A stretch of 39,272 bases of DNA from Acetobacteraceae bacterium (GCA_019689515.1 JADGHI010000002.1:1-39272); one strand, 5' to 3'. Numbered from the stretch's first letter, positions 19,343-29,388 are shown. Made by a program: numbers and translations. Notes: generated from the letters alone by a model not told the origin.

Positions 19343-19623
19343 CGTCGCCTCCCCCTCAATCGCCCGCTGCGCAGAGCGCATGCCCGAGCACCGCTGCGCC
19401 TCGGTCTCGCCGGAGGCGGGACTGGCCTGTCCCCGTTCTGCGATGAGCACATTCCGCGGACTTGCGAATGATCCGGGATGCAGAGATGGGTCCGCATGGC
19501 TCATCGCGCACGCGCGGGAACGCCGCGGCGGCCGCCAGTGGAGGTCGACGACGCATCCGCCGCTACCGGGCGCCTCCCGCTCACGGACGCTCCACGGCCG
19601 CGGCGAGTCGGCGGGCCTCAGCC

Positions 19624-21210
19624 TCAGTCCAGTGCCGCGTGAGCGCTGCCGCCGCTGCCGCCACCGCCCGTGCCCACGGGGCGCGCGGGCCGGCGCATCA
19701 GCAGGACCAGCACTGCGGTCGGGATCGAGAGCAGCAGCAGCAGCTTGAAATCATTCGCATAGGCCATGATCTGCGCCTGGCGCGTCACCTCCTCGTTCAG
19801 CAGCGCGGCGCCCGCGCCGGTGGAGGGATCCCAGAACCGCGCCACGCCGGGCAGCTCCATCATCCGGTTCAGCGGCGAGACTGCGCTGGCGATCTCCGCA
19901 TGCAGCACCTGGGTGTCACGTTGCAGCACCGCGATGGTCACCGAGATGCCGATCGCGCTGCCGATGTTGCGGACGAGGCTGGTCAGCGCCGTGCCGTCGG
20001 TGCGCAGCTCCGGCGGAAGGGTAGCGAAGGCCACCACCTGGAGCGGGATGAAGATGAAGCCGAGCCCGAAGCCCTGCGCCGCGGTGACCATCATGAGGTG
20101 CCAGCGGCTCACATCGGGCGTCCACCCCGTCATGTCGTAGAGCGACCACGCCACGATCGCGACCCCCACCAGCATCACGGCGCGCGGGTCCGCCCGGTCG
20201 GCCAGGCGGCCGGCGACCGTCATCGCCACCATGGTGCCGACGCCGCGCGGCGCCAGCAGCAGGCCGGAGTCGAACACCGGGTAGCCGCCCAGCGTCTGCA
20301 GGTAGGGCGCGAGCAGCGCCGCGGTGGAGAACAGGATCGCCCCCACCACGAACATCATCAGGCAGCCCGACAGGAAGTTGCGGTCCCTGAAGATCCGCGG
20401 CGGGATGAACGGCCGCTCCGCCGTCGCGAGGTGGACGGCGAAGAGGTAGAGGCCGAGCACGCCGAGCCCGGCCTCGACGACGATCTCGGTCGAGCCGAAC
20501 CAGTCCTTCGACTCGCCGCGGTCCAGCATCAGCTGCAGCGCGCCGACCCCGAGGCTGAGCACCGCGAAGCCGATCCAGTCGAAGCCCCGCGCCGCCGGCC
20601 GCCCCTCCTCCCGCATGAACAGGCTGAGGCCGAGGAAGGCGAGCACGCCGACCGGCAGGTTGACGTAGAACACCCATCGCCAGTTGTAGAACTCGGTCAG
20701 CCAGCCGCCGAGGGTGGGGCCGAGGATCGGGCCCAGCATGACCCCCATGCCCCAGACCGCCATCGCGGAACCGCGCCGCGCCGGCGGGTAGATGTCGAGC
20801 ATGGTGGACTGAGACAGCGGCACCAGCGCCGCGCCGAAGGCGCCCTGCAGCAGGCGGAACACCACCATCTGTTCCAGCGACTGCGCCGCGCCGCACAGCA
20901 CCGAGGCCGCCGTGAACCCGCCGACCGAAACCAGGAAGATCCGCTTGCGCCCGAACCGCGCGGCGAGCCAGCCCACAGGCGAGGTCATGATCGCCGCCGC
21001 CACGATGTAGGAGGTGAGGACCCAGGTGATCTGCTCCGGCGTGGCCGAGAGCGTGCCCTGCATGTAGGGCAGCGCCACATTGGCGATGGTGCCGTCGAGC
21101 GCCTGCATCAGCGTCGCCGCCATGGCGCAGACGGTGATGAGGCCGCGATGCGGCACCTCCAGGGCCGCCCCGGATGCCGCCGCCGCGGTGGGGGTCGTGG
21201 GGGTCGCCAT
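19624..21210 (-). CDS. DHA2-family multidrug efflux transporter (EmrB type)
   Basis: A 528-residue, 14-span major-facilitator proton antiporter in the inner membrane. Family motifs are clear: ALDGTIANVALP (motif D, 37-48), GWLAARFGRKRIF (motif A, about 80-92) and GMGVMLGPILGPTLGGWL (motif C of 14-span drug exporters). The C-terminus ends in a Gly/Ser-rich tail after the last span. It starts 17 bases after the HlyD-like adaptor gene, with which it would form an EmrAB-like pump needing an outer-membrane TolC partner that is not present here. Expected cargo is hydrophobic drugs or uncouplers. marR at the head of the operon likely controls it. Confidence 0.94.
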   Translation of the reverse strand: MATPTTPTAAAASGAALEVPHRGLITVCAMAATLMQALDGTIANVALPYMQGTLSATPEQITWVLTSYIVAAAIMTSPVGWLAARFGRKRIFLVSVGGFTAASVLCGAAQSLEQMVVFRLLQGAFGAALVPLSQSTMLDIYPPARRGSAMAVWGMGVMLGPILGPTLGGWLTEFYNWRWVFYVNLPVGVLAFLGLSLFMREEGRPAARGFDWIGFAVLSLGVGALQLMLDRGESKDWFGSTEIVVEAGLGVLGLYLFAVHLATAERPFIPPRIFRDRNFLSGCLMMFVVGAILFSTAALLAPYLQTLGGYPVFDSGLLLAPRGVGTMVAMTVAGRLADRADPRAVMLVGVAIVAWSLYDMTGWTPDVSRWHLMMVTAAQGFGLGFIFIPLQVVAFATLPPELRTDGTALTSLVRNIGSAIGISVTIAVLQRDTQVLHAEIASAVSPLNRMMELPGVARFWDPSTGAGAALLNEEVTRQAQIMAYANDFKLLLLLSIPTAVLVLLMRRPARPVGTGGGGSGGSAHAALD

Positions 21211-21227
21211 GGCCGGGCCGGCGCTCG

Positions 21228-22340
21228 TCAGAACAGGTCCGCCAGGGTCCGCTGGTGGCCGGTGTCAATGGTGGCGACCACGCTCATGCCGGCGCGCAGC
21301 GGCGGCGCGTCCGCTTCCGGCTCGACCCGCACGCGGACCGGGACGCGCTGCACCACCTTTACCCAGTTGCCGGAGGTATTCTGCGGCGGCAGCACAGAGA
21401 ACTGCGCGCCGGTCGCCGGGCTGATCGTCTCCACCACGCCGTGCCAAGTCCGCCCCGGATAGGCATCAACCGTGAAGGACACGGGATCGCCCGGCTTCAC
21501 CCAAGTGAGCTCGGTCTCCTTCGGATTGACCTCCACCCAGACCTGGCCGGTGCCGACGAGGCCGAAGGCGGGCGTGCCCGCCGCCAGATACTGGCCCGGC
21601 TGGAGGGACGCGACGCGGGTCACCACGCCATCGAAGGGCGCGCGGACCACCGAGCGCTCCAGCCGCCGCCGCGCCTCGGCCAGTTCCGCCGCGGCCTGCT
21701 GGTGGTCGGGGTGGTCCTCCGGCGCGACCTCCGGATTGCCGCCGAGGCGCGCGAGCTGCACCTGCGCCTGCTGCCGCAGCGCCTCGAGCTGCTGCTCCGC
21801 CTGCTGGAGCTGGAAGCGCGCCTGGTCGTAGTCGGCGCGGGAGACGGCATTGGTGCGGACGAGGTCAGCGTAGCGGTCGAAGCGCGACTGCGCCAGCCGC
21901 ACGGCCGCCTCCTGCGCGGCGACATCGCGCAGCATGCGCCGGTAGTCCTGCTTCATCGCCTCGATCGCGAGGTCGGTCTGGCGCAGCCTGGCCTCCGCCG
22001 CCGCGACGGCGAAGCGGAAGGGCGCAGCGTCAAGGCGGAACAGCACCTGGCCGGCCCGCACCTGCTGCCCCTCGCGTACCGGGACCTCCTGCACGATCCC
22101 GGGGACGTCCGTGGAGACCATGAGCAGGTCGGCATGGACATAGGCGTTGTCGGAAGAGACGTAGCGCCCGCCCGTGAGCCAGGCCCAGCCGCCGACCAGG
22201 GCGGCGAGCAGCACGCCGGCGAGCATCAGCCCGACGCGGAGGCGGCGGCGCCGGCGATCACGGTCGGGGCGGACGGGGATCGTGCGGTCGCCGGAATCGG
22301 CGCCGGCACGCGCGGCGGTCTGGACCGAGCCTTCAGGCAT
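21228..22340 (-). CDS. HlyD/EmrA-family membrane fusion protein
   Basis: Periplasmic adaptor of 370 residues that connects the DHA2 exporter to an outer-membrane channel. It has a basic cytoplasmic start (RPDRDRRRRRLR), a single transmembrane anchor (about 36-55), and the lipoyl/barrel half-motif TDVPGIVQEVPVREGQQVR. A long alpha-hairpin rich in Ala/Gln/Arg (about 110-220, with QLQQAEQQLEALRQQAQVQL) follows, then the second lipoyl half RAPFDGVVTRVASLQPGQYL and the beta-barrel WVEVNPKETELTWVKPGD. Order and length match EmrA. The gene lies 18 bases after the marR stop and 17 before the exporter start, so all three are one operon. Confidence 0.93.
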   Translation of the reverse strand: MPEGSVQTAARAGADSGDRTIPVRPDRDRRRRRLRVGLMLAGVLLAALVGGWAWLTGGRYVSSDNAYVHADLLMVSTDVPGIVQEVPVREGQQVRAGQVLFRLDAAPFRFAVAAAEARLRQTDLAIEAMKQDYRRMLRDVAAQEAAVRLAQSRFDRYADLVRTNAVSRADYDQARFQLQQAEQQLEALRQQAQVQLARLGGNPEVAPEDHPDHQQAAAELAEARRRLERSVVRAPFDGVVTRVASLQPGQYLAAGTPAFGLVGTGQVWVEVNPKETELTWVKPGDPVSFTVDAYPGRTWHGVVETISPATGAQFSVLPPQNTSGNWVKVVQRVPVRVRVEPEADAPPLRAGMSVVATIDTGHQRTLADLF

Positions 22341-22358
22341 GGGGTGTGCCGGGCGGCC

Positions 22359-22814
22359 TCAGGCCGCCTCCTCCCGAGTGCGGATGCCGGCCAGCAGATT
22401 GGCCTTCATGCGGAGCAATGCCTCGACCACCCCTTCGACGACGGCGGGCTCGAGGCCGGCGGTGATCTCCTCGTGCAGCGCGGCGCGATAGTCCGCGATC
22501 TGGCGCAGGACGACGGAGGCAGCGGGCGTGAGGTACAGGCGCCAGACGCGCCGGTCGGCGGGATCGGCCCGGCGCTCGACGAGGCCCCGGGCCTGCAGAC
22601 GATCCAGGAGGCGGGCGACCGTGATCGGCTCCACCTCCAGCAGGGCGGCGAGGTCCTTCTGCGTCAGGCCGTCCTGCCGTTCCAGGCGGGCGAGGATGGC
22701 CCACTGGGCGCGGGTCATCCCGCCTTCCCGGGCCTGCCGGTCCGCATGGGTGCGCACGAGGCGCCCGACATCGGCGAGCAGGAACAGGAGGTCGCGATCG
22801 AGGTGGTGGGGCAT
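22359..22814 (-). CDS. MarR-family transcriptional regulator
   Basis: A 151-residue winged-helix repressor, usually a dimer released from DNA by aromatic or phenolic ligands. The start MPHHLDRDLLFLLADVGRL leads into GGMTRAQWAILARLERQDG. The recognition-helix region is LTQKDLAALLEVEPITVARLLDRLQ, and the wing is RRADPADRRVWRLYLTP. It is the first gene of the efflux operon. A longer open frame upstream is not MarR-like. A promoter with an overlapping palindrome ends nine bases before the ATG, suggesting autorepression and a transcript with almost no leader. Confidence 0.93.
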   Translation of the reverse strand: MPHHLDRDLLFLLADVGRLVRTHADRQAREGGMTRAQWAILARLERQDGLTQKDLAALLEVEPITVARLLDRLQARGLVERRADPADRRVWRLYLTPAASVVLRQIADYRAALHEEITAGLEPAVVEGVVEALLRMKANLLAGIRTREEAA

Positions 22815-22823
22815 GAGGGGCAG

Positions 22824-22852
22824 AAGATAAGCAACGTTATCATCAGCTTCAA
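22824..22852 (-). promoter_or_regulatory. marR promoter with overlapping operator palindrome
   Basis: On the minus strand, TTGAAG (22847-22852) and TATCTT (22824-22829) are separated by exactly 17 bases, a good sigma-70-type pair. Between them and overlapping the -10 lies GATAACGTTGCTTATC (22826-22841), an inverted repeat GATAA-N6-TTATC of the size MarR dimers bind. The start codon is nine bases past the -10, so transcription would begin at or next to the ATG. Confidence 0.55.
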
Positions 22853-23416
22853 TTGCCCCAATGGGCCAAGCGGCCCGCGGTTCCGAGCCGTCCGGACAGA
22901 CTCGCAAAGATGGACGGATCGACATCCTGGCGCAGAGGTGTCGAGTGCATGCCGGCGCGCCCCGTTCTCGTGGGGAATCATCCGGTCTCGTCTTCATTCC
23001 GCATTCGTTCTCTGAGCCGTGATGCAGCAAGCAGTGGGCGCGGAGTCTGCGCGTGGCTCAGCGACGCTCCCTGACCTGCTTGCGTCGCTTGGTGCTGCGC
23101 CCCCCAGCATTCGACCGATTGCCGAGCCGACGAGGCGGCCGTGTCTGGGCTGTCCTCCCTCGATGACCTGCCTGGCTTCAGCAGACGAGGCGGGCACGTG
23201 CCATCCCGTCCAGGCCCTCATGCCGCGGCCGGCTGGCCACCTGGTCAGCTCTTCGCCATGACAGCCCGCTGCGGCCCGCCCGGCGCGATGCGGCGGCATC
23301 CGGTGCCGCTCCCCGGCATCCATCCCGCACAGAGGCCGCCAGGCCCTTCCTCTGTACCGTTCCAGGGCGAACCATGGCGCCCGACGACGCCCAATATCCC
23401 GGCAAGGTCACGGAAC
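22853..23416. other. Intergenic region between marR and the desulfhydrase gene
   Basis: About 560 bases between divergent genes. Short frames exist on both strands, but none has a family resemblance or convincing ribosome site. The downstream gene must have its promoter here, but I could not define it. Confidence 0.4.
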
Positions 23417-24433
23417 ATGAATCTCGCCCGTTTCCCCCGCATCCGCCTCGGCCACCTCCCCACGCCGCTGGAGCCGATGGAGAATCTCTCGAAGCACCTC
23501 GGGGGGCCCAGGCTGTGGATCAAGCGGGACGACTGCACCGGTCTCTCCACCGGCGGCAACAAGACCCGCAAGCTGGAATACCTGATGGCCGACGCGCGCG
23601 CGCAGGGCGCGGACACGGTCATCACCCAGGGCGCCACCCAGTCCAACCACGCCCGCCAGACCGCCGCCGCCGCCGCAAAGCTTGGCTTCGCCTGCTACAT
23701 CCTGCTCGAGGACCGGACGGGCTACACGGATCCCGCCTACACCCAGTCCGGCAACGTCATGCTGGACAAGCTGCACGGCGCCACCGTCTCCCGCCGCCCC
23801 GGCGGCGCGGACATGCAGGCGGAGATGGAGGCGCTCGCCGAGGAACTGCGGAAGGCCGGCAAGCGCCCCTACGTCATCCCCGGTGGCGGCTCCAACCCGG
23901 TGGGCGCCCTCGGCTATGTCGGCGCCGCGCTGGAACTGGTGGCCCAGGCTGCCGCCATGGATCTGCGGATCGACCACGTGGTTCATGCCACCGGAAGCGC
24001 CGGCACCCAGGCCGGGCTGGTGACCGGCTTGGTCGCGCTGAACAGCGGGATCCCCGTGCTCGGCATCGGCGTCCGCGCGCCGCGCGAACGGCAGGAGGCC
24101 AATGTCCTCGCCCTGGCGCAGCGCACGGCCGAGCATCTCGGCCTTCCCGCCAGCACGGTGCGCGCGGAGCACGTCCGGGCGAATTGCGACTATGTCGGCC
24201 AGGGCTACGGCATCCCGACCGAGGGCATGGTGGAGGCGGTGAAGCTGGTGGCGGAGAAGGAGGGCATCCTCCTCGACCCCGTCTATTCCGGGAAGGCCAT
24301 GGCCGGGCTGATCGACCTGATCGGCAAGGGCTACTTCAAGCCGGAAGAGAACGTGGTCTTCCTCCACACCGGTGGATCGGTGGGCCTCTTCGGCTACCCC
24401 GACGCCTTCGGCCTTCCCGCCGACGCGGCCTGA
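23417..24433 (+). CDS. D-cysteine desulfhydrase / L-cysteate sulfo-lyase family PLP enzyme
   Basis: A 338-residue fold-type II PLP enzyme of the ACC-deaminase-like group. Relatives split D-cysteine to pyruvate, sulfide and ammonia, or L-cysteate to pyruvate, sulfite and ammonia (CuyA). The Schiff-base lysine is K49 in STGGNKTRKLEYL, with the substrate/phosphate contacts in QGATQSNHARQT (71-82), a glycine-rich phosphate loop near ATGSAGTQAGLVTGL and the C-terminal HTGGSVGLFGY. The N-terminus MNLARFPRIRLGHLPTPLEP is very close in style to both DcyD and CuyA, so the two activities cannot be separated from the sequence alone. No sulfonate transporter or sulfite-handling gene lies next to it. The start is an ATG with a weak ribosome site. 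Confidence 0.88.
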   Translation: MNLARFPRIRLGHLPTPLEPMENLSKHLGGPRLWIKRDDCTGLSTGGNKTRKLEYLMADARAQGADTVITQGATQSNHARQTAAAAAKLGFACYILLEDRTGYTDPAYTQSGNVMLDKLHGATVSRRPGGADMQAEMEALAEELRKAGKRPYVIPGGGSNPVGALGYVGAALELVAQAAAMDLRIDHVVHATGSAGTQAGLVTGLVALNSGIPVLGIGVRAPRERQEANVLALAQRTAEHLGLPASTVRAEHVRANCDYVGQGYGIPTEGMVEAVKLVAEKEGILLDPVYSGKAMAGLIDLIGKGYFKPEENVVFLHTGGSVGLFGYPDAFGLPADAA

Positions 24434-24450
24434 CTCAGGCCACTCACCAT

Positions 24451-24502
24451 CGGGGCGCCAAGGCCCGGGGCAACCGAAGCCACCGAAACGCCTGGCGCCC
24501 CG
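24451..24502. repeat. 10-bp inverted repeat downstream of the desulfhydrase gene
   Basis: CGGGGCGCCA (24451-24460) and its exact reverse complement (24493-24502) flank a 32-base loop, 17 bases past the stop codon. It may be a transcript-end structure or a leftover element end. Confidence 0.3.
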
Positions 24503-24810
24503 CTGTGCGACGGAACGGACAACCCGGACCTTTGCGTTCCACCTGGCGGGCGCGAAGCGGCTGGAGCCTGGCCGCTGGAATTGCGTCCTGCTGCCCGCGA
24601 GGAGGTGCCTCGCTGCCATCTCGTACCTGCGGCGTGCCTTCGATCGGACAGCCGCAACGTGCGTCGGCAACGGGACCAAGATCCAGCGAGACCTGCGGCT
24701 TCGCCCGATGGCGCAGGCGTTGTCCGATTGAGTCCCCGCCGGCGCAGCTTTGACGCCGTGCCGTCGTCGCAGCGCCCCAAATCCTGCGCTTCCTCACCTC
24801 CGTTGCGGTG
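24503..24810. other. Non-coding stretch before the IS3 remnant
   Basis: About 300 bases with only unconvincing frames on either strand. It is probably degraded DNA belonging to the same decayed patch as the IS3 remnant; I could assign nothing in it. Confidence 0.35.
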
Positions 24811-25065
24811 TCTTGCCGGCCACGGGCCGCCCTGCACGACGGGGGACGATCGACTTCGCCGCCTCGCCGAACCTTGCCCCCTGCTTCCTGCGGGTCCGCA
24901 GCCCCGGGAGCAACGGCATCTGCAAGGCCTTCGCGAAGACTTCCTACGCGACTACGCCCGGCTGAATCCAAGGCCCGACGCCATCTCCGTCCCCACCGGC
25001 AGCGCCCCACTTGGTTCGAGGGCGGCTTACCCGATGCAGTCGTCCCCCTGGGTTCATTGCCCAGC
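24811..25065 (+). pseudogene. IS3-family transposase (OrfB) C-terminal remnant
   Basis: The end of an IS3-type DDE transposase can be read across three frames. The first piece is TIDFAASPNLAPCFLRVRSP followed by GSNGICKAFAKT. The second is FLRDYARLNPRPDAISV, shifted near 24940. The third is PTWFEGGLPDAVVPLGS, shifted near 25008. In intact relatives the first block reads as ...PVRSPESNG-x-x-EAF, where the glutamate is catalytic; here that position is lysine. A short preceding block around 24815-24840 resembles the LSDNGS segment with its aspartate lost. Only the last third of the protein survives and no terminal repeats were recognised, so it is a dead fragment. Confidence 0.75.
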
Positions 25066-25354
25066 GATCGTGCAGCCTCACCGAGTGTCCGGTCTGATGA
25101 GGTGCACTCCACCCCCCTTCCACGCCCGGCCTGCCGTCCCGGCCCAGCCGCGCCGTCCGCAGTGGCCCGATCTGCGGACCACAGTGTCAATAGACGAGAA
25201 AACTCGGCCGCAGGGCATTGTGGGGAGCTGCTGGCGAGAATGGGATATTACCCCACGGGACTTAACGCCTTGCTTCTGCAGCGGCCTTAGCCTGCTCTGT
25301 TGCGGCATTCCAGGCTCGGATTGGAACGGCTGTCGGAGCACCCTGTGAGTCGGA
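25066..25354. other. Unassigned stretch between the IS3 remnant and the Bug stub
   Basis: About 290 bases, noticeably less GC-rich around 25190-25340. I see no gene, no recognised IS terminus and no terminator. Confidence 0.35.
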
Positions 25355-25447
25355 TTAGCCTGGTGCTTGCGCCCTCGCGGTCACGCCGGCGAAGGGCAAC
25401 GCGCCGAGCGCCCGCAGCAGCGTCCGGCGCAGCGTCTCATCGCTCAT
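25355..25447 (-). pseudogene. Bug-type receptor gene cut off after its signal peptide
   Basis: A 30-codon frame starts MSDETLRRTLLRALGALPFA and ends GVTARAQAPG followed directly by TAA. This is the arginine-pair, leucine-rich, AQA-ending leader typical of Bug/TctC receptors, after which a mature domain would be expected. The rest is gone; unrelated sequence follows. It lies 27 bases past the dehydrogenase stop in the same direction, so the original operon probably included a receptor gene here. Confidence 0.6.
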
Positions 25448-25474
25448 CGTCCTTCTCCGCTGCCCCAAGGCCCT

Positions 25475-26242
25475 TCAGGGCATCTGCAGGCCACCGTTCA
25501 CCTCGACCACCTGCCCGGTGATGAACCCCGCCATCTCATCGGAAGCGAGGAAAAGGTACGCCCCGACGCATTCCTCGACCGTGCCGATGCGCCGCATCGG
25601 AGTCAGACGAATCGAGGCCTCAAGTTGGTGGGCGGGCATGGTCGCGGCCTGGTCGGGTTTGCCGATGACCCCGGGCGCCACGGCATTGACACGGATTCCA
25701 TACCGAGCGACTTCCTTCGCCAGTCCGCGCGTGAAGGTCGACACGAACGCTTTTGACGCTGCGTAGAGCGTCGACTTGCTTCCCCCGCCGCTCCGAGCGG
25801 CGAGGGATGTCGTTGAAATGATGGAGCCTCTGCCCCGCGCCTCCATGAACGGCAGGGCAGCCCGCGAGCAGGCAAAGACCGACCGCGCGTTCAGATTCAC
25901 GATCTCGTCGTAGAGCGCGTCGTCGATATCCCGGAGGGGATGCCGCTTCACGACGCCGCCGGCGTTGTTGACCAGCACGTCCAGCCCTCCCAGGGCGTCG
26001 TGGGCCTCCTTGACCAGCCTTGTGCAAGCCTCGACGGACCGGACATCGGCCCGCAGCGCGACGGCCTCTCCGCCGGCGGCCTGGATCTCCTTGACGACCG
26101 CCATGGCCTCCTGCTCGCTGGAATTGTAGTGCACGACGACCCGGGCGCCCTGCGCGGCGAAACCTTTCGCAACCGCGGCCCCGATGCCGGTGGATGAACC
26201 GGTGACGAGGACCGCCTTTCCCTCCAGGTCTGTGATCCGCAC
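25475..26242 (-). CDS. Short-chain dehydrogenase/reductase (SDR)
   Basis: A 255-residue NAD(P)-dependent oxidoreductase with a Rossmann fold. The cofactor motif TGSSTGIG is at 14-21, NNAGG at 92-96, and the active site has S146 (in STTSLAARSG), Y160 and K164 (YAASK). The C-terminal FITGQVVEVNGGLQMP is typical of the FabG/glucose-dehydrogenase-like classical SDRs. The residue after the second strand is in HYNSS, which tends to favour NADP, but this is weak evidence. The start is GTG (VRITDLEGKAVLVTG) with GGAGGAGA about eight bases upstream. It is the last intact gene of the LacI/ABC operon, so it may oxidise or reduce the imported compound. The substrate is unknown. Confidence 0.9.
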   Translation of the reverse strand: MRITDLEGKAVLVTGSSTGIGAAVAKGFAAQGARVVVHYNSSEQEAMAVVKEIQAAGGEAVALRADVRSVEACTRLVKEAHDALGGLDVLVNNAGGVVKRHPLRDIDDALYDEIVNLNARSVFACSRAALPFMEARGRGSIISTTSLAARSGGGSKSTLYAASKAFVSTFTRGLAKEVARYGIRVNAVAPGVIGKPDQAATMPAHQLEASIRLTPMRRIGTVEECVGAYLFLASDEMAGFITGQVVEVNGGLQMP

Positions 26243-26295
26243 TTCTCGGTCTCCTCCGTCTAGAGCTGTATCCAGCCACTCCGCGCGCGTCAGGC

Positions 26296-27399
26296 TTACC
26301 CTGCCAATGGAGCCGTCCGTCGAGGCCCAGGAGCATCGGGCGGCGCGGCGGTCGTGCCGCGCACCACAAGTTCGAGGGGGAGCTCCGCGGGGATGCTGAA
26401 CTTCCGGCCGTCGATGCGGGCCAACAGATAGTCGGCGGCGAGCGCGCCGATCGCATGCTTGGGCGTCCTGACCGTCGTCAGTGGCGGATTGAGGTGCGCG
26501 GCGATCTCCAGGTCGCCGACCCCCACGATCGACATCTGCCCCGGCACGTCGATGCCCTGCGCCTGGGCCTCCAGCACCAGCCCGAGCGCAACGACGTCGT
26601 TGTTCGCGATCAACGCGGTGGGGATCGGTCCGCTCCGCTGAATTCGCCGGAAGGCCTCTCGGGCAGCCTCGATCCGGTATTCGGTGGAGGTCATGCGCCA
26701 CTCCGGAAGCGGAATCCCGTGCCGCCGAAGCGCGCTGCGAATGCCGTCAACGCGGGCGATGACGCGGTCGTTGTGGCGGGTCAGACCGGCGACTACGCCG
26801 ATCTCCCGGTGTCCAAGGCCGACAAGGTGGTCCACAACGAGGAGTGCGAGTGCCGCGTTGGAATAGCCGATCGTCGGGTGCTCGCTCGCCCGCGCGGGCG
26901 CCCAGGTCTGGACGAAGGGAACCGAGGCGCGCCGCAGGAGCTTGCAAAGATCCCTGCTGTGCGTCACGCCGACGAGCATCAGGCCGTCGACACCGCGCTC
27001 GATCATGGTGCGGACGCTGCGGTACTCGAGATCCTCGTCGTAGCCGAAGGTAGCGAGCAGCATCGTGTAGCCCCGCTGATCCAGGCGGTTCTGGAACGCC
27101 TCGATGGCGCCCGAAAAGATCGTGTTCGACAGGTTGGGGACGACGACGCCCAGCGCGTGGGAGCGCCTCGACGCCAGGGCCCGCGCCGCGCCGTGCGCGA
27201 TATAGCCCAGCCTCTTGGTCGCCTTGAGGACCCTTTCCCGCAGCTCCTCGCTCACCTGGGACGGATGGTTCAGGACGCGCGACACAGTTGCCGCGGAGAC
27301 CTTGGTCGCCTGCGCGACGTCCTGAATTCTGACCTTGGAGCGCCTGGCCGTGCTCACTCGGCTCGCGGGCGATGGGCCAGGCCTCACCGGGCGCGCCAT
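26296..27399 (-). CDS. LacI-family transcriptional regulator
   Basis: A 367-residue (or 353 from GTG 27357) repressor with an N-terminal helix-turn-helix, VRIQDVAQATKVSAATVSRV, a hinge helix region (ARALASRRSHALGVVVPNLS) and a periplasmic-binding-like effector domain (FSGAIEAFQNRL, then IERGVDGLMLVG and IANNDVVALGLVLEAQAQGI). The ATG has only a weak GGGGAC upstream; the GTG gives a more usual length. It lies 16 bases past the last transporter gene and 53 before the dehydrogenase gene, all in one direction. The effector is probably the transporter's ligand or a product of it. The likely operator is the palindrome at 33536-33549 in front of the operon. Confidence 0.92.
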   Translation of the reverse strand: MARPVRPGPSPASRVSTARRSKVRIQDVAQATKVSAATVSRVLNHPSQVSEELRERVLKATKRLGYIAHGAARALASRRSHALGVVVPNLSNTIFSGAIEAFQNRLDQRGYTMLLATFGYDEDLEYRSVRTMIERGVDGLMLVGVTHSRDLCKLLRRASVPFVQTWAPARASEHPTIGYSNAALALLVVDHLVGLGHREIGVVAGLTRHNDRVIARVDGIRSALRRHGIPLPEWRMTSTEYRIEAAREAFRRIQRSGPIPTALIANNDVVALGLVLEAQAQGIDVPGQMSIVGVGDLEIAAHLNPPLTTVRTPKHAIGALAADYLLARIDGRKFSIPAELPLELVVRGTTAAPPDAPGPRRTAPLAG

Positions 27400-27415
27400 G
27401 CCGTCCCCAAGCCCA

Positions 27416-28395
27416 TCAGTTGGCGGGGGTACGGAGGTGGCACGCCACGCTGTGTCCCGAGGAATCGCCCAGCAGCGCAGGCTCCTCCTCGCGGCAGCGC
27501 GCAACGGCGATGGGGCAACGCGTATGAAAACGGCATCCCGATGGGGGATTGATCGGGCTCGGAACATCACCCTTGAGGACAACGCGCCTGCGGCGCATCC
27601 GCGGGTGGGAAACCGGAACTGCAGCCAGGAGCGCCTCGGTGTAGGGATGTCGGGGCTCTGCGAAGAGCATGTCGCGCGGCGCGGTCTCGACGATCTTGCC
27701 GAGGTACATGACGGCGACCCGGTGGCTGATGTGCTCCACCACGCCGAGGTCGTGCGCGATGAAGAGGTAGCTGAGCCCGTACTCCTCCTGCAGGTCCATC
27801 AGCAGGTTGATGACCTGGGCCTGGACCGACACGTCGAGTGCCGAGACAGGTTCGTCGGCAATGACGACGCTCGGCCCGAGGGCCAGAGCGCGCGCGATGC
27901 CGAGGCGCTGCCTCTGGCCGCCGGAGAACTCGTGCGGATAGTTGTTGCGCTGGTCCGGGCGCAGGCCGACCCGGGCGAAGAGCGCCGCGACGCGCTCCTG
28001 CTGCTCCGCCCGTGTACCGATGCCGAAGTTGATGAGCGGCTCCTGGACGATCTCTCCCGCCGTCATGCGGGGGTTGAGCGAGGAGTAGGGGTCCTGGAAG
28101 ATCACCTGCATCTTTCGCCGCTTGGCGATGAGCGCGGATCGGCTGAGGGAGGTGATGTCCTCGCCCTCCAGCACGATCCGCCCGGCGGTCGGCTCCACAA
28201 GCCGAAGGACGGCCTTTCCCACCGTGGACTTCCCACAGCCACTCTCACCGACCAGGCCGAGCGTCTCCCCTGGTGCGATGGCGAAGCTCACCCCGTCAAC
28301 CGCGTGGAGCCGGCGGCGGCCAGATCCGAAGAGGCCACGTCCGACGCTGTAATGCTTGACCAGACCCTGGACGTCGAGAACGGAGGTCTTGCCAG

Positions 28396-28399
<4 letters not shown>
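27416..28399 (-). CDS. Peptide-type ABC importer ATPase (DppF/OppF-like)
   Basis: A 327-residue cytoplasmic ATPase that powers import together with the neighbouring DppD-like subunit. Walker A is GESGCGKST, the Q-loop sits in MQVIFQDPYSSLNPRMT, the signature is FSGGQRQRLGIARALAL, and Walker B is VVIADEPVSALD with switch histidine AHDLGVVEHI. The C-terminal oligopeptide-transporter extension has cysteines in GCRFHTRCPIAVARC. The start is taken as GTG, whose last two bases are shared with the TGA of the preceding gene (GTGA overlap), so translation is coupled; the longer upstream frame would run deep into the previous gene. Confidence 0.94.

Positions 28400-29387
<988 letters not shown>

Positions 29388-29388
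<1 letters not shown>

Noticed and set aside
22853..23416. Short frames on both strands between marR and the desulfhydrase gene
   Set aside because: No ribosome sites, no family patterns, and inconsistent frames; treated as non-coding.
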